Shown piece by piece: positions 55,745 to 64,000 of a stretch of DNA of 64,000 bases. Source of the stretch: Flavobacterium frigoris (GTDB taxonomy: Bacteria > Bacteroidota > Bacteroidia > Flavobacteriales > Flavobacteriaceae). A program made the translations under genes and the position numbers. How positions within the stretch are numbered: the first letter of the stretch is position 1; the number at the start of each line of letters is the position of its first letter. The notes below the pieces were generated by a model. The model saw only the letters and a program-made list of their open reading frames with translations. It was not told where the DNA came from and did not search any database. Location: contig NZ_FOFZ01000004.1 in the NCBI RefSeq assembly GCF_900111075.1, forward strand, positions 186,001-250,000, in the 5' to 3' direction.

Positions 55745-55785
55745 AAAAATTATATTTAAAAAATTAAACCCCTATTATTGAGGTG

Positions 55786-55793
55786 CAAATATA
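55786..55793 (-). promoter_or_regulatory. -7 promoter element of glnN
   Basis: TATATTTG on the minus strand matches TAnnTTTG, 41 bases before the glnN ATG. No clear -33 TTG at the usual spacing. Confidence 0.65.
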
Positions 55794-56005
55794 ATTCAAA
55801 TAATGTTTTTATAAAATTTTACCTCTAATTTTTTAGGGTAAAACCACTTAAATTGCTGTTTTCTTAAAAATACCCTGTTTTAATGACAACCTCTTAATTT
55901 TAGGCTCATATATTTTCAAATTGATATTTCAACAAAACTAGAAGGCTCTATTTACACTAAAATTCAAGTTTCTATGAATAAATCTCAAAGTTCGCAATCA
56001 AAAAG

Positions 56006-56013
56006 TATCTTTG
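56006..56013 (+). promoter_or_regulatory. -7 promoter element of the TerC-family gene
   Basis: TATCTTTG matches TAnnTTTG, 23 bases before the ATG at 56037. Confidence 0.7.
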
Positions 56014-56036
56014 TAAAACTATAAATAACTTAATTT

Positions 56037-56996
56037 ATGATGGTCTGGATTTCTTTCTTTGTTATCGTTTTTATAATTCTCGCACTGGATTTAGGCGTTT
56101 TTAATAAAACCCCTCACATTATTAGTACAAAAGAGGCTACCAAATGGACAATAATTTGGGTGACACTTTCTTTTCTCTTTTCTGGGGTTATTTACTGGAT
56201 ATATGCTAATGATTACATTTCTAACCCAGACGAACTGAAACCTCTTGCCGCATCGATAAAATTCATTACTGGATATTTAATCGAACTGTCTTTAAGTGTA
56301 GATAACATATTTGTAATTGCTATTATATTTTCGGCATTTAAGATTCCGCAAAAATACCAACATAGAGTTTTATTCTGGGGCATATTGGGCGCCATCGTTT
56401 TTAGAGGATTGATGATATTTTTTGGTGTTTTATTGATTCATAAATTCTTTTGGGCCACCTATCTTTTTGGCTTCTTCCTAATTTTCACCGCAATGAAAAT
56501 GCTATTTACAAATGGCGAAGAAAAATTTGAACCTAAAAAATCATTTGTATATAAAAGCCTAAAAAAGTTAATTCCCATTTCAAATCATATCGATAAAGAA
56601 CATTTTTTTGTAAAAAGACGGCACATCACTGCTGCCACTCCTTTATTTGTGGCATTAGTTGTTATTGAAGTCATGGATGTTGTATTCGCCATTGATAGCG
56701 TTCCTGCAATTCTCGCCATTACAAGCGATCCATTTTTAGTTTTTAGTTCTAATATTTTTGCCATTTTAGGATTGCGTTCTATGTATTTCTTTTTGGCCAA
56801 TATGCTTGAAAAATTCAGCTATTTAGAATATAGTCTAATTGCCATATTAAGTTTTGTAGGCCTTAAAATGTTACTCCATGAACTTATTGATATTCCAGAG
56901 TGGGGTTCTTTAGTTTTTATAGCCGTTGCTCTTTTAAGTGGAATAATAGTGTCATTGAGAATGAATAAAGGAGAAGATTCTGAACGTAATATCTAA
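56037..56996 (+). CDS. TerC/Alx-family integral membrane protein
   Basis: The 319-residue membrane protein has about eight to nine membrane segments. The two TerC signature repeats carry acidic membrane residues: LSLSVDNIFVIAIIFSAF and VVFAIDSVPAILAIT. The length and start (MMVWISFFVIVFIILALDLGVF) match the Alx/TerC group, which has been linked to Mn2+ export and metallation of exported proteins, and by name to tellurite resistance. No tellurite genes are adjacent, so a metal role is more likely. A bidirectional terminator follows. Confidence 0.93.
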   Translation: MMVWISFFVIVFIILALDLGVFNKTPHIISTKEATKWTIIWVTLSFLFSGVIYWIYANDYISNPDELKPLAASIKFITGYLIELSLSVDNIFVIAIIFSAFKIPQKYQHRVLFWGILGAIVFRGLMIFFGVLLIHKFFWATYLFGFFLIFTAMKMLFTNGEEKFEPKKSFVYKSLKKLIPISNHIDKEHFFVKRRHITAATPLFVALVVIEVMDVVFAIDSVPAILAITSDPFLVFSSNIFAILGLRSMYFFLANMLEKFSYLEYSLIAILSFVGLKMLLHELIDIPEWGSLVFIAVALLSGIIVSLRMNKGEDSERNI

Positions 56997-57038
56997 TCCA
57001 AAGAATGACTACCTCCTTCTAATAAGTGGAGATTAAGC

Positions 57039-57074
57039 AAAAAAAAAGGAAATCTTGCGATTTCCTTTTTTTTT
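57039..57074. terminator. Bidirectional terminator after the TerC gene
   Basis: A 16-bp stem, 57039-57054 with 57059-57074, has A9 and T9 at its ends and a TTGC loop. It serves the TerC gene and the convergent lipoprotein gene that stops at 57093. Confidence 0.9.
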
Positions 57075-57092
57075 ATGAATTCAATATACTTT

Positions 57093-57632
57093 TTAATTTC
57101 TTTTTTTAACATTACTATCATCAATATTATATCTTTTAATAACAGCGTTGTAGTCTGAATAATCTGGTTTAATTACTGATTTATTTGTATTTACCCCATC
57201 ATCCCCAGGAATAATAACAACTCTGAATGTTTTACCCAATCTAAAACTAGTTGGTAATTGAGCTCGATCAAAGTTTGCATCAATCAAAATGGTAAATTGG
57301 TCAAAGGAGAAATTATAATTATATTGTGCCGTACCTCCTGCAAAATAATAAATTTGTGGTAATAATGCCCAAGTATCGATTCCTCCATTAGTATTAATTA
57401 ATTCATAAATCAAAAGATTACCTCCTGAATAAATCTTTGGATTTAATGCATATGTAACTTTATAACCATTTGCTAAGGTAAAGTCAGGCCCCACTTCAAA
57501 AACTTCTGCAATCAATCCGTCCTGGCCATTTTGTCCATCAAGCCCGTCATATCCTGGAGGCCCTTCTGGTCCTGTACAACTCGAAAATAGTATCGCTCCA
57601 AAAATGCCTAAAAGTGTAATTATTTTTTTCAT
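57093..57632 (-). CDS. Lipoprotein with short collagen-like segment
   Basis: The 179-residue lipoprotein has a signal ending FSSC (Cys19). Directly after the Cys comes a collagen-type G-x-y run (GPEGPPGYDGLDGQNGQDG). A beta-rich domain follows (about 42-179: LIAEVFEVGPDFTLANGYKV, YELINTNGGIDTWALLPQIYYF, NYNFSFDQFTILIDANFD, FRVVIIPGDDG). The domain is shared with the next gene upstream, which lacks the collagen-like run. Function unknown; the collagen run probably acts as an extended spacer between membrane and domain. Confidence 0.83.
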   Translation of the reverse strand: MKKIITLLGIFGAILFSSCTGPEGPPGYDGLDGQNGQDGLIAEVFEVGPDFTLANGYKVTYALNPKIYSGGNLLIYELINTNGGIDTWALLPQIYYFAGGTAQYNYNFSFDQFTILIDANFDRAQLPTSFRLGKTFRVVIIPGDDGVNTNKSVIKPDYSDYNAVIKRYNIDDSNVKKRN

Positions 57633-57842
57633 GGGTATATTTATTAAAAATAGTTTGTTCTATTAATATTTTCTAATCATTAATCGTACCAAAGTCACAT
57701 TTTGAATCATTATATTTAGATTCCAAAGTATTTATAACTGGTCTTAAACACCAATTAGATTTTAAAACAGTAGCAGCATTAGCGCTTCGCTTTTTATTTT
57801 GATGTAAAATAAGGACACCTCTCAGTTTCCCTATTTTCTTTT

Positions 57843-58349
57843 TTAAAGATCAATTTTCTGAATTTGGTTGTCCTTTATGTTTAAGGCCGTAATCACATCT
57901 GAATAACTATTTTTGTTTATTGAATTAGCAAAACTTGCGGGAACAACAACAATTCTAATTACCTGATTTATCCTAAAATTAGTAGACACAGATTGTAAAT
58001 CGTTACCAATCATATAAATATTTACATCGCGATTGGTATAATCAAATCTAAAACCAAAATCCAATGCTCCATTATTAAAATAGTAGGTTTCTGGTAATAA
58101 TTCCCACAAATCTCCCTGTGAGTTAACGCCAGATAATCGATAGGTCAAAACCACATCTGAAGAATAAATTGGAGGATTAAAGGTCACCAATCTACTGTAA
58201 TTATTAGTCGAACTGAATGAAGTAGTTACTTCAAAAACTTCAGTGGTCGCAATAGGTGTAATAGGTGCAACTTCAAAACTACCTGTTGTTGTACAACTTT
58301 GCAAAGTAAAAATTCCTGCAATGGCTAAAAGTGTAATTATCTTTTTCAT
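57843..58349 (-). CDS. Lipoprotein paralogue without the collagen-like segment
   Basis: The 168-residue lipoprotein has a signal ending LQSC (Cys19). Its domain matches the neighbour at 57093-57632: TEVFEVTTSFSSTNNYSRLVTF, YRLSGVNSQGDLWELLPETYYF, FGFRFDYTNRDVNIYMIGND and IRIVVVPASF, with the C-terminal KDNQIQKI block parallel to the neighbour's DDSNVKKR. The pair looks like a tandem duplication in which one copy gained or lost the collagen-type run. No function assigned. Confidence 0.82.
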   Translation of the reverse strand: MKKIITLLAIAGIFTLQSCTTTGSFEVAPITPIATTEVFEVTTSFSSTNNYSRLVTFNPPIYSSDVVLTYRLSGVNSQGDLWELLPETYYFNNGALDFGFRFDYTNRDVNIYMIGNDLQSVSTNFRINQVIRIVVVPASFANSINKNSYSDVITALNIKDNQIQKIDL

Positions 58350-58435
58350 TTTTTTAAATTTAAGGGGTTTCTTATTTCCGTATATTCATTAACTATGCCA
58401 AAATTTATATTGTAAAAAAAACACAGCATTGAAAC

Positions 58436-59008
58436 ATGGAAAAAAAACTAAAATTACACATGGTTATGCTAGGCTGCACGCCGGCTGGACGACTTACGGA
58501 ACAACATGATATTTTCTTTGGAATTGGAGCTTCCCTAAAAGATTTGATCCCAGAAATGAAAGCTTTTTGGCCCGAGGCCAAAGGAAAAATCCATATCGAT
58601 GCTTGGCGCGAAGTTTCAGTCGCGGACAATTTTTCGATTGAAATTATAACTAAAGAATCCGCTGAAAATACCAATTTAGACCATTTGTTTTTTATCAACT
58701 TAGGCGGTTATAAGGAAAACGAGTTTGAAGAGTACCATTACAAAATGCTAACCGTTGCTACATCTTTAGGGCTCGCCTCCAAGAAGTCCAGAAAAACCAC
58801 ATTTTACAAGCATTGTGGTTTTAAGGGTGCCGGCGTCTCACATATCGACGAAAAATACGGAATCGATATTGACGACATTTATAAGGTAACTGACATCTTG
58901 GATAGTCAACTCAAAGAAAAATATTCCATAAAAATAACCAAATCAGAAACAGAACTGCACGAAGACGTTTTGCATATTGGGTATTTAAAAATATCCGGGA
59001 TAAAGTAA
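58436..59008 (+). CDS. DUF1543 domain protein
   Basis: The 190-residue cytoplasmic protein has the DUF1543 pattern: LHMVMLGCTPAGRLTEQHDIFFG at the N-terminus, then WPEAKGKIHIDAWREVSVAD, LFFINLGGYKENEFEEYHYK and the second half with DVLHIGYLKI. The family has no proven activity. It lies between two unrelated units and is followed by a DJ-1/PfpI gene on the same strand (gap 133 bases). Confidence 0.88.
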   Translation: MEKKLKLHMVMLGCTPAGRLTEQHDIFFGIGASLKDLIPEMKAFWPEAKGKIHIDAWREVSVADNFSIEIITKESAENTNLDHLFFINLGGYKENEFEEYHYKMLTVATSLGLASKKSRKTTFYKHCGFKGAGVSHIDEKYGIDIDDIYKVTDILDSQLKEKYSIKITKSETELHEDVLHIGYLKISGIK

Positions 59009-59141
59009 ATTATTCCATTAAAGGACATGTTTTGTCAAAACAGCTTGAACAAAATTATGTTTATTTTAATACCTCTTTATGACTTGTCCCTGCATATAAG
59101 TTGTAATTTTAAAGTAATAATAAAAATTACAATTACAAATT

Positions 59142-59687
59142 ATGGAAAAGAGAATAGCTATTTTAGCCACAAACGGATTTGAAGAAGTTGAATTAAGTTC
59201 CCCTAAAGAATATCTAGAAAAACAAGGTTGGAAAGCCGAAATTGTGAGTCCAGAAAACGGAAGCATAAAATCATGGGCTTCTACTGACTGGGGAAAAGAT
59301 TATAAAGTTGATCAAGAATTAAAAAATGTTAAAGCTGCTGATTATGACGCTTTAGTTTTACCCGGTGGAGTTATTAATCCAGATATACTGCGTACAAATG
59401 ATAGCGCCTTGCATTTTATAAAAGAATTTTTTAAAGCGGGAAAACCAGTAGCCGCAATCTGTCACGGTCCACAAATTTTAATTAGTGCCGGACTAGTGAA
59501 AGGACGAAAAATGACCTCCTATCCTTCTATAAAAGTAGATTTAATAAATGCCGGCGCAGAATGGCATAATTTAGAAGTAGTTGTAGACAATGGTCTTGTT
59601 ACGAGCCGAAACCCTGATGACTTAGATGCTTTCAATAAAAAAATTGTTGAAGAGATTAAAGAAGGAAAGCACCAACAAATACTCTAA
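59142..59687 (+). CDS. DJ-1/PfpI family protein (YhbO/YraA-like)
   Basis: The 181-residue protein of the DJ-1/PfpI superfamily has the nucleophile elbow AICHGPQILISAG (Cys107, His108) and a Glu in the FEEVEL segment (14-15). Close relatives such as YhbO and YraA are described as general stress proteins and, by some groups, as glyoxalase or deglycase enzymes; the exact reaction is debated. The length and C-terminus (ITVEEIKEGKHQ-type) are normal. It ends with a strong terminator. Confidence 0.9.
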   Translation: MEKRIAILATNGFEEVELSSPKEYLEKQGWKAEIVSPENGSIKSWASTDWGKDYKVDQELKNVKAADYDALVLPGGVINPDILRTNDSALHFIKEFFKAGKPVAAICHGPQILISAGLVKGRKMTSYPSIKVDLINAGAEWHNLEVVVDNGLVTSRNPDDLDAFNKKIVEEIKEGKHQQIL

Positions 59688-59702
59688 ATAAATAAGACAA
59701 AA

Positions 59703-59734
59703 AAAATGCGGAAAATATCTTCCGCATTTTTTTT
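59703..59734 (+). terminator. Terminator of the DJ-1/PfpI gene
   Basis: AAAATGCGGAA (59703-59713) pairs with TTCCGCATTTT (59720-59730) and is followed by further T residues, 15 bases after the stop codon. Confidence 0.9.
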
Positions 59735-59781
59735 CTTCTTGTAAGTATTGACAACCTTTTCTAAACTCTTTTTTTTTACGA

Positions 59782-59887
59782 GATCCCGATAGTCCGCGGA
59801 ATAAACGATTTACACACTTTTTTCGCTAGAAAAGATCCCGATTGAACATCGGGATAAGCGATTCACACCCTTTTTTGCTCTGCAAAA
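59782..59887. repeat. Two imperfect tandem copies of a ~53-bp intergenic unit
   Basis: Units lie at 59782-59833 and 59834-59887, both beginning GATCCCGAT and sharing the A-CGATT-ACAC-CTTTTTT-GCT part. The second contains an 8-bp hairpin (ATCCCGAT at 59835-59842 with ATCGGGAT at 59848-59855). It lies just after the icmF stop codon in the minus-strand sense. Confidence 0.55.
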
Positions 59888-59900
59888 AGTGGTTTTCTGC

Positions 59901-62900
59901 TTACATATTTCTTCTATATTGTCCACCTACTTCAAATAATGCAGCAGTGATTTGTCCCAAAGAACAAACCTTAGTCGCTTCCATTAAATGATCGAATAAG
60001 TTTTCGTTATTAATAGCTGCTTCTTGAATCGTATTCAAAATCTCATCTACTTTGTCATGATTTGCTTTGTGCAAATTATCCAACATCGTGATTTGGTATT
60101 GCTTCTCTTCTTCAGTAGCCCGAATCACCTCAGCAGGAATCACCGTTGGAGACCCTTTAGAACTCAAGAACGTATTCACTCCAATGATTGGAAATTCCCC
60201 TGTATGTTTCAACGTTTCATAATACAAACTCTCTTCTTGAATTTTAGAACGTTGGTACATGGTTTCCATAGCACCTAGAACACCACCACGCTCAGTGATT
60301 CTATCGAATTCTAATAATACGGCAGCTTCAACCAAATCCGTTAATTCTTCGATGATAAAAGCACCTTGAATTGGATTTTCATTTTTGGCTAGACCTAATT
60401 CTTTATTGATAATCAACTGAATTGCCATCGCACGACGCACTGATTCTTCCGTTGGCGTAGTAATCGCTTCATCATAAGCATTCGTATGCAATGAATTACA
60501 GTTATCATAAATCGCGTACAAGGCTTGTAAAGTCGTACGAATATCATTGAAATCAATTTCTTGTGCGTGTAAAGAACGACCTGATGTTTGAATATGGTAT
60601 TTCAACATTTGAGCGCGTTCGTTAGCACCATATTTATTTTTCATGGCTTTCGCCCAAATTTTACGTGCTACACGACCAATAACTGCATATTCAGGATCTA
60701 CTCCATTCGAAAAGAAGAAAGATAAGTTAGGTCCGAAATCGTTGATACTCATTCCGCGACTCAAATAGTATTCTACATACGTAAATCCATTTGAAAGAGT
60801 GAATGCTAATTGTGTAATTGGATTTGCACCTGCTTCGGCAATGTGATATCCTGAAATTGAAACCGAATAAAAGTTCCTTACGTTTTTAGTTATGAAATAT
60901 TCCTGAACATCACCCATTAAACGCAACGCAAATTCAGTAGAGAAAATACAAGTGTTTTGTGCCTGATCTTCTTTTAAAATATCTGCTTGAACCGTTCCAC
61001 GAACTTGTGACAAGGTTCTCGCTTTTATTTCATTATAAACATCCATAGGTAAAACCTGATCTCCAGTCACACCCAAAAGCATCAATCCTAAACCGCTATT
61101 TCCAGCCGGTAAATCACCTTGATAATGTGGTCTTTCGACCCCTTTTCCTTTATATATAGCATTGATTTTTACGGCAACTTCTTTTTCTAAACCGTTTTCC
61201 TTAATATAATATTCGCATTGTTGATCGATGGCGGCATTCATGAAAAAACCTAACAACATAGGTGCTGGCCCATTGATAGTCATACTTACTGATGTCATGG
61301 CATGAACCAAATCAAAACCAGAATACAATTTTTTAGCATCATCCAAACAACAGATAGAAACTCCAGCATTCCCGATTTTTCCGTAAATATCAGGACGGAT
61401 GTGAGGATCATTCCCATATAATGTCACACTGTCAAAAGCGGTGGACAATCGTTTTGCCGGCAATCCTGCACTTACGTAATGAAAACGTTTGTTTGTCCTT
61501 TCTGGCCCACCTTCACCTGCAAACATACGAGAAGGATCTTCTCCTTCACGTTTAAAAGGATATAAACCTGCGGTAAAAGGAAATTCTCCCGGGACATTTT
61601 CCTGTAAACACCAACGTAGAATATCTCCCCAAGCTTGGTACTTTGGTAAGGCAATTTTCGGGATTTGAGAATGAGAAAGGGACTCAGTATGTGTCGCCAT
61701 TTTTATTTCTCTATCACGCACTTTAAAAGTATAAATAGGATTTTTATATTTATTTACTTTTTCATTCCAAGTCAATATAATTTCCCAATTGTACGGATCT
61801 AAATCCATTTTTACTTTATCAAACTGATTCAGTAAAAGGTTCAGAAAAATTCTGTGTTCATCATGTTGCTCTGTAGCGCTTGGCAATACGGATGAATCGT
61901 CAATTCCAGCTTTTGTAATAACAGGTACTTTTCCTGAAACTGTTTCCAAAGTTTTGAAAATACCGTATAATTTTTGAGCTACTTGTTCCTGAGTCACTGC
62001 AGTTTCATCATAATGACGATTACTTTCGGCGATTTCAGATAGGTAACGGGTTCTATGTGGAGGAATAACGTAAATCTTCTCGCTCATTTCACGAGTGATT
62101 TCGAATGTTGATTTCAAATCGGAATTTGTTTTCTCAACAACCTTATCCATAATCGCTTTGTACAACGTATTCATTCCTGGGTCATTGAACTGTGAAGCAA
62201 TAGTCCCGAAAACAGGCATTTCATCAGGATTCACATCCCATAGATTATGGTTGCGTTGGTATTGTTTTTTCACGTCTCGGATCGCATCTAAAGCTCCGCG
62301 TTTGTCAAACTTATTTAATGCTACTAAATCAGCAAAATCAAGCATGTCGATTTTCTCCAATTGAGTTGCAGCACCAAACTCAGGTGTCATAACATATAAT
62401 GACACATCAGAATGGTCCATGATTTCCGTATCCGATTGACCAATACCAGAAGTCTCTAAAATGATAATATCATACTTAGCAGCCTTGATCACTTGGATTG
62501 CCTCTGCTACATATTTTGACAATGCCAAATTAGATTGACGCGTTGCCAAAGATCGCATAAAAACTCTAGGACTATTAATTGCATTCATTCGGATTCTGTC
62601 TCCTAGAAGTGCTCCTCCCGTTTTTCGTTTTGATGGATCTACAGAAATCAAACCAATCGTTTTTTCTGGAAAATCGATTAGAAAACGACGAACCAACTCA
62701 TCCACCAAAGATGATTTTCCTGAGCCTCCTGTTCCCGTAATTCCAAGAACTGGTGTAGTGCAGGTTTCATTCATTTTATGAATAGCATCCAAAGCGGGTT
62801 TTGCTATTTCTGGAAAATTCTCAGCTGCAGAAATAATTCTGGCGATAGCTGTTGGATTTTTTGATGCTAATTGTTCTAATTCATTGGTCAACTTATCTCC

Positions 62901-63341
62901 TGTTGGAAAATCGGAACGCTCGACCAAATCATTTATCATTCCTTGTAACCCCATAGAACGACCATCATCTGGCGCGTAAATACGGGTAATCCCATAGGCT
63001 TGCAATTCAGCAATTTCAGAAGGCAGAATCACTCCACCACCGCCGCCAAATATCTTAATGTGCGCTGCTCCTTTTTCTACAAGCAAATCATACATGTATT
63101 TAAAATACTCCATATGACCTCCTTGATAGGACGTCAAAGCAATCGCATTTGCATCTTCTTGAATAGCGGTATTGACCACTTCTTCGACACTGCGATCATG
63201 ACCAAGATGAATTACCTCAACACCTGTAGATTGGATAATTCGTCTCATGATGTTTATGGCTGCATCGTGACCGTCAAAAAGAGAGGCTGCAGTAACAATT
63301 CTTACTTTATTCTTAGGGATATAGGGTGTTTGTGGATTCAT
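59901..63341 (-). CDS. icmF: Fused isobutyryl-CoA mutase IcmF (B12 and GTPase chaperone domains)
   Basis: IcmF is an adenosylcobalamin mutase that interconverts isobutyryl- and n-butyryl-CoA (some act on pivalyl-CoA), with its own G-protein chaperone. The 1146 residues show the known order: B12-binding domain (about 12-140; FDGHDAAIN with His25, and GGGGG at 99-103), GTPase domain with P-loop GTGGSGKSS (203-211), GLISVDPSK and ALNKFDKRG, then the TIM-barrel mutase with [19 protein letters not shown] and [12 protein letters not shown]. The length fits the family. It uses vitamin B12, so the host must take up or make cobalamin. Confidence 0.95.
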   Translation of the reverse strand: MNPQTPYIPKNKVRIVTAASLFDGHDAAINIMRRIIQSTGVEVIHLGHDRSVEEVVNTAIQEDANAIALTSYQGGHMEYFKYMYDLLVEKGAAHIKIFGGGGGVILPSEIAELQAYGITRIYAPDDGRSMGLQGMINDLVERSDFPTGDKLTNELEQLASKNPTAIARIISAAENFPEIAKPALDAIHKMNETCTTPVLGITGTGGSGKSSLVDELVRRFLIDFPEKTIGLISVDPSKRKTGGALLGDRIRMNAINSPRVFMRSLATRQSNLALSKYVAEAIQVIKAAKYDIIILETSGIGQSDTEIMDHSDVSLYVMTPEFGAATQLEKIDMLDFADLVALNKFDKRGALDAIRDVKKQYQRNHNLWDVNPDEMPVFGTIASQFNDPGMNTLYKAIMDKVVEKTNSDLKSTFEITREMSEKIYVIPPHRTRYLSEIAESNRHYDETAVTQEQVAQKLYGIFKTLETVSGKVPVITKAGIDDSSVLPSATEQHDEHRIFLNLLLNQFDKVKMDLDPYNWEIILTWNEKVNKYKNPIYTFKVRDREIKMATHTESLSHSQIPKIALPKYQAWGDILRWCLQENVPGEFPFTAGLYPFKREGEDPSRMFAGEGGPERTNKRFHYVSAGLPAKRLSTAFDSVTLYGNDPHIRPDIYGKIGNAGVSICCLDDAKKLYSGFDLVHAMTSVSMTINGPAPMLLGFFMNAAIDQQCEYYIKENGLEKEVAVKINAIYKGKGVERPHYQGDLPAGNSGLGLMLLGVTGDQVLPMDVYNEIKARTLSQVRGTVQADILKEDQAQNTCIFSTEFALRLMGDVQEYFITKNVRNFYSVSISGYHIAEAGANPITQLAFTLSNGFTYVEYYLSRGMSINDFGPNLSFFFSNGVDPEYAVIGRVARKIWAKAMKNKYGANERAQMLKYHIQTSGRSLHAQEIDFNDIRTTLQALYAIYDNCNSLHTNAYDEAITTPTEESVRRAMAIQLIINKELGLAKNENPIQGAFIIEELTDLVEAAVLLEFDRITERGGVLGAMETMYQRSKIQEESLYYETLKHTGEFPIIGVNTFLSSKGSPTVIPAEVIRATEEEKQYQITMLDNLHKANHDKVDEILNTIQEAAINNENLFDHLMEATKVCSLGQITAALFEVGGQYRRNM

Positions 63342-63641
63342 TTTGAGAATATGATAATTTTAGTGCTGCAATTTACAATTTTTTTTACTGATTGTTTCCC
63401 CTTCGTTATTTTATGTTAACAAAATAATTAGATACAACTTTGATAATTATAAAAGCTTAATTATAACTTCTAGATACCAATTGCTAGATTAAAAGAGTAT
63501 TAATTTAAAGTTTAATGATAAAACCTATTTTCTCAGGCTTAATCAAATATAAACTAAAATTAAATTTATTGCTTTTTACTATAAATAATACTAAAAATTT
63601 GACAATCATTGATTAGAATTATACTTTTGAAACAAAAAAAC

Positions 63642-64000
63642 ATGAAAAAAATCACCTTATTCTTATTATTAACTGTAATTACTAGTGCTTCCTATGCTCA
63701 AAAAGCAGATACAGAGAAGAAAAAAATTAAAATTAACATTCCGAAATCTGAATTATTCAAAGACATTAAGACTTACAACATTATCATTCAAGGCGATGAT
63801 ACTTGGAACGCTGATTTTGCTAACAAGAAAAAAAATACCTATGAAAATAATCTAACAAAAAACACTATCGAAGATTATTCTAAAAAAGACACCATTAATC
63901 CAGATGTTAGAGTTTTAATGGGATACAAAGGCGCTACTTATAAAAAAGCGAGTAATGGTCAATATTTATTAGATGGAGATTTCAAATATTTAGTTTTAGG
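63642..64000 (+). CDS. 5' end of a secreted protein gene (runs off the window)
   Basis: An open frame from ATG at 63642 to the window edge encodes at least 119 residues. It begins with a signal peptide (MKKITLFLLLTVITSASYAQ) and then KADTEKKKIKINIPKSELFK, continuing DDTWNADFANKKKNTYENN. I recognise no family from this part. It is divergent from icmF. Confidence 0.75.
   Translation, partial: MKKITLFLLLTVITSASYAQKADTEKKKIKINIPKSELFKDIKTYNIIIQGDDTWNADFANKKKNTYENNLTKNTIEDYSKKDTINPDVRVLMGYKGATYKKASNGQYLLDGDFKYLVL

Overview
The window reads as chromosomal DNA of a Bacteroidota member, most likely a Flavobacterium-type flavobacterium. It is AT-rich. Start codons lack Shine-Dalgarno sequences, and many genes carry the Bacteroidota -7 promoter element TAnnTTTG. 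It encodes type IX secretion sorting domains, the gliding lipoprotein GldI, a type III glutamine synthetase, a short-form prolyl-tRNA synthetase and many SPII lipoproteins. No phage, insertion sequence, CRISPR array or rRNA was seen; this is mostly core chromosome with a few accessory patches.

Layout. 0-8 kb: the 3' end of a type IX-secreted protein, typA, a histidine kinase/receiver pair, rpsT behind three tandem tRNA-Glu genes with a good promoter, and proS. 7.4-14.2 kb: a tryptophan-rich repeat lipoprotein, a FadL-like barrel, the rimO operon (rimO, a Gly-rich secreted protein, a cell-wall amidase lipoprotein) and an OmpL-like porin. 15-20 kb: a minus-strand operon (subtilisin-like protease, nitronate monooxygenase-like enzyme, small secreted protein), mnmA and a MORN-type protein. 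20.6-30 kb: a fasciclin lipoprotein, yidC, pyrG, a DUF3820 protein, an OsmC protein, a LysM/binding-protein fusion and guaA. 30-38.8 kb: two paralogous secreted proteins, a RidA protein, a CLC transporter with fluoride-type signature residues, then nrnA, gldI and two cyclophilin-FKBP fusion isomerases in one run. 39-46.9 kb: a Rieske-flavodoxin fusion, a metal P-type ATPase with an altered phosphorylation motif, a PAS-only membrane protein, a GNAT enzyme and purM. 47-53 kb: a complete curli (functional amyloid) locus. 53.5-64 kb: glnN, a TerC protein, a pair of paralogous lipoproteins, DUF1543 and DJ-1/PfpI proteins, the fused mutase icmF and the start of a secreted protein.

The curli locus is the most distinctive region. 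It runs curlin, CsgB-like protein, CsgE (split), CsgF, CsgG and a beta-propeller lipoprotein on the minus strand. The curlin has a Cys/Asp/Gly-rich block between two repeat arrays. CsgG carries an extra C-terminal beta-barrel. A hairpin terminator separates the curlin gene from the rest. CsgE is split at a run of ten A residues, so that the export signal and the conserved CsgE domain lie in different frames. One more A would restore a single protein of about 250 residues, so the tract could be a phase switch, a transcriptional slippage site or a sequencing error.

Other points: two copies of an intergenic repeat with conserved flanks around a variable hairpin, several -7 promoter boxes placed so close to ATG that the transcripts may be leaderless, and a decayed gene fragment upstream of the metal ATPase.
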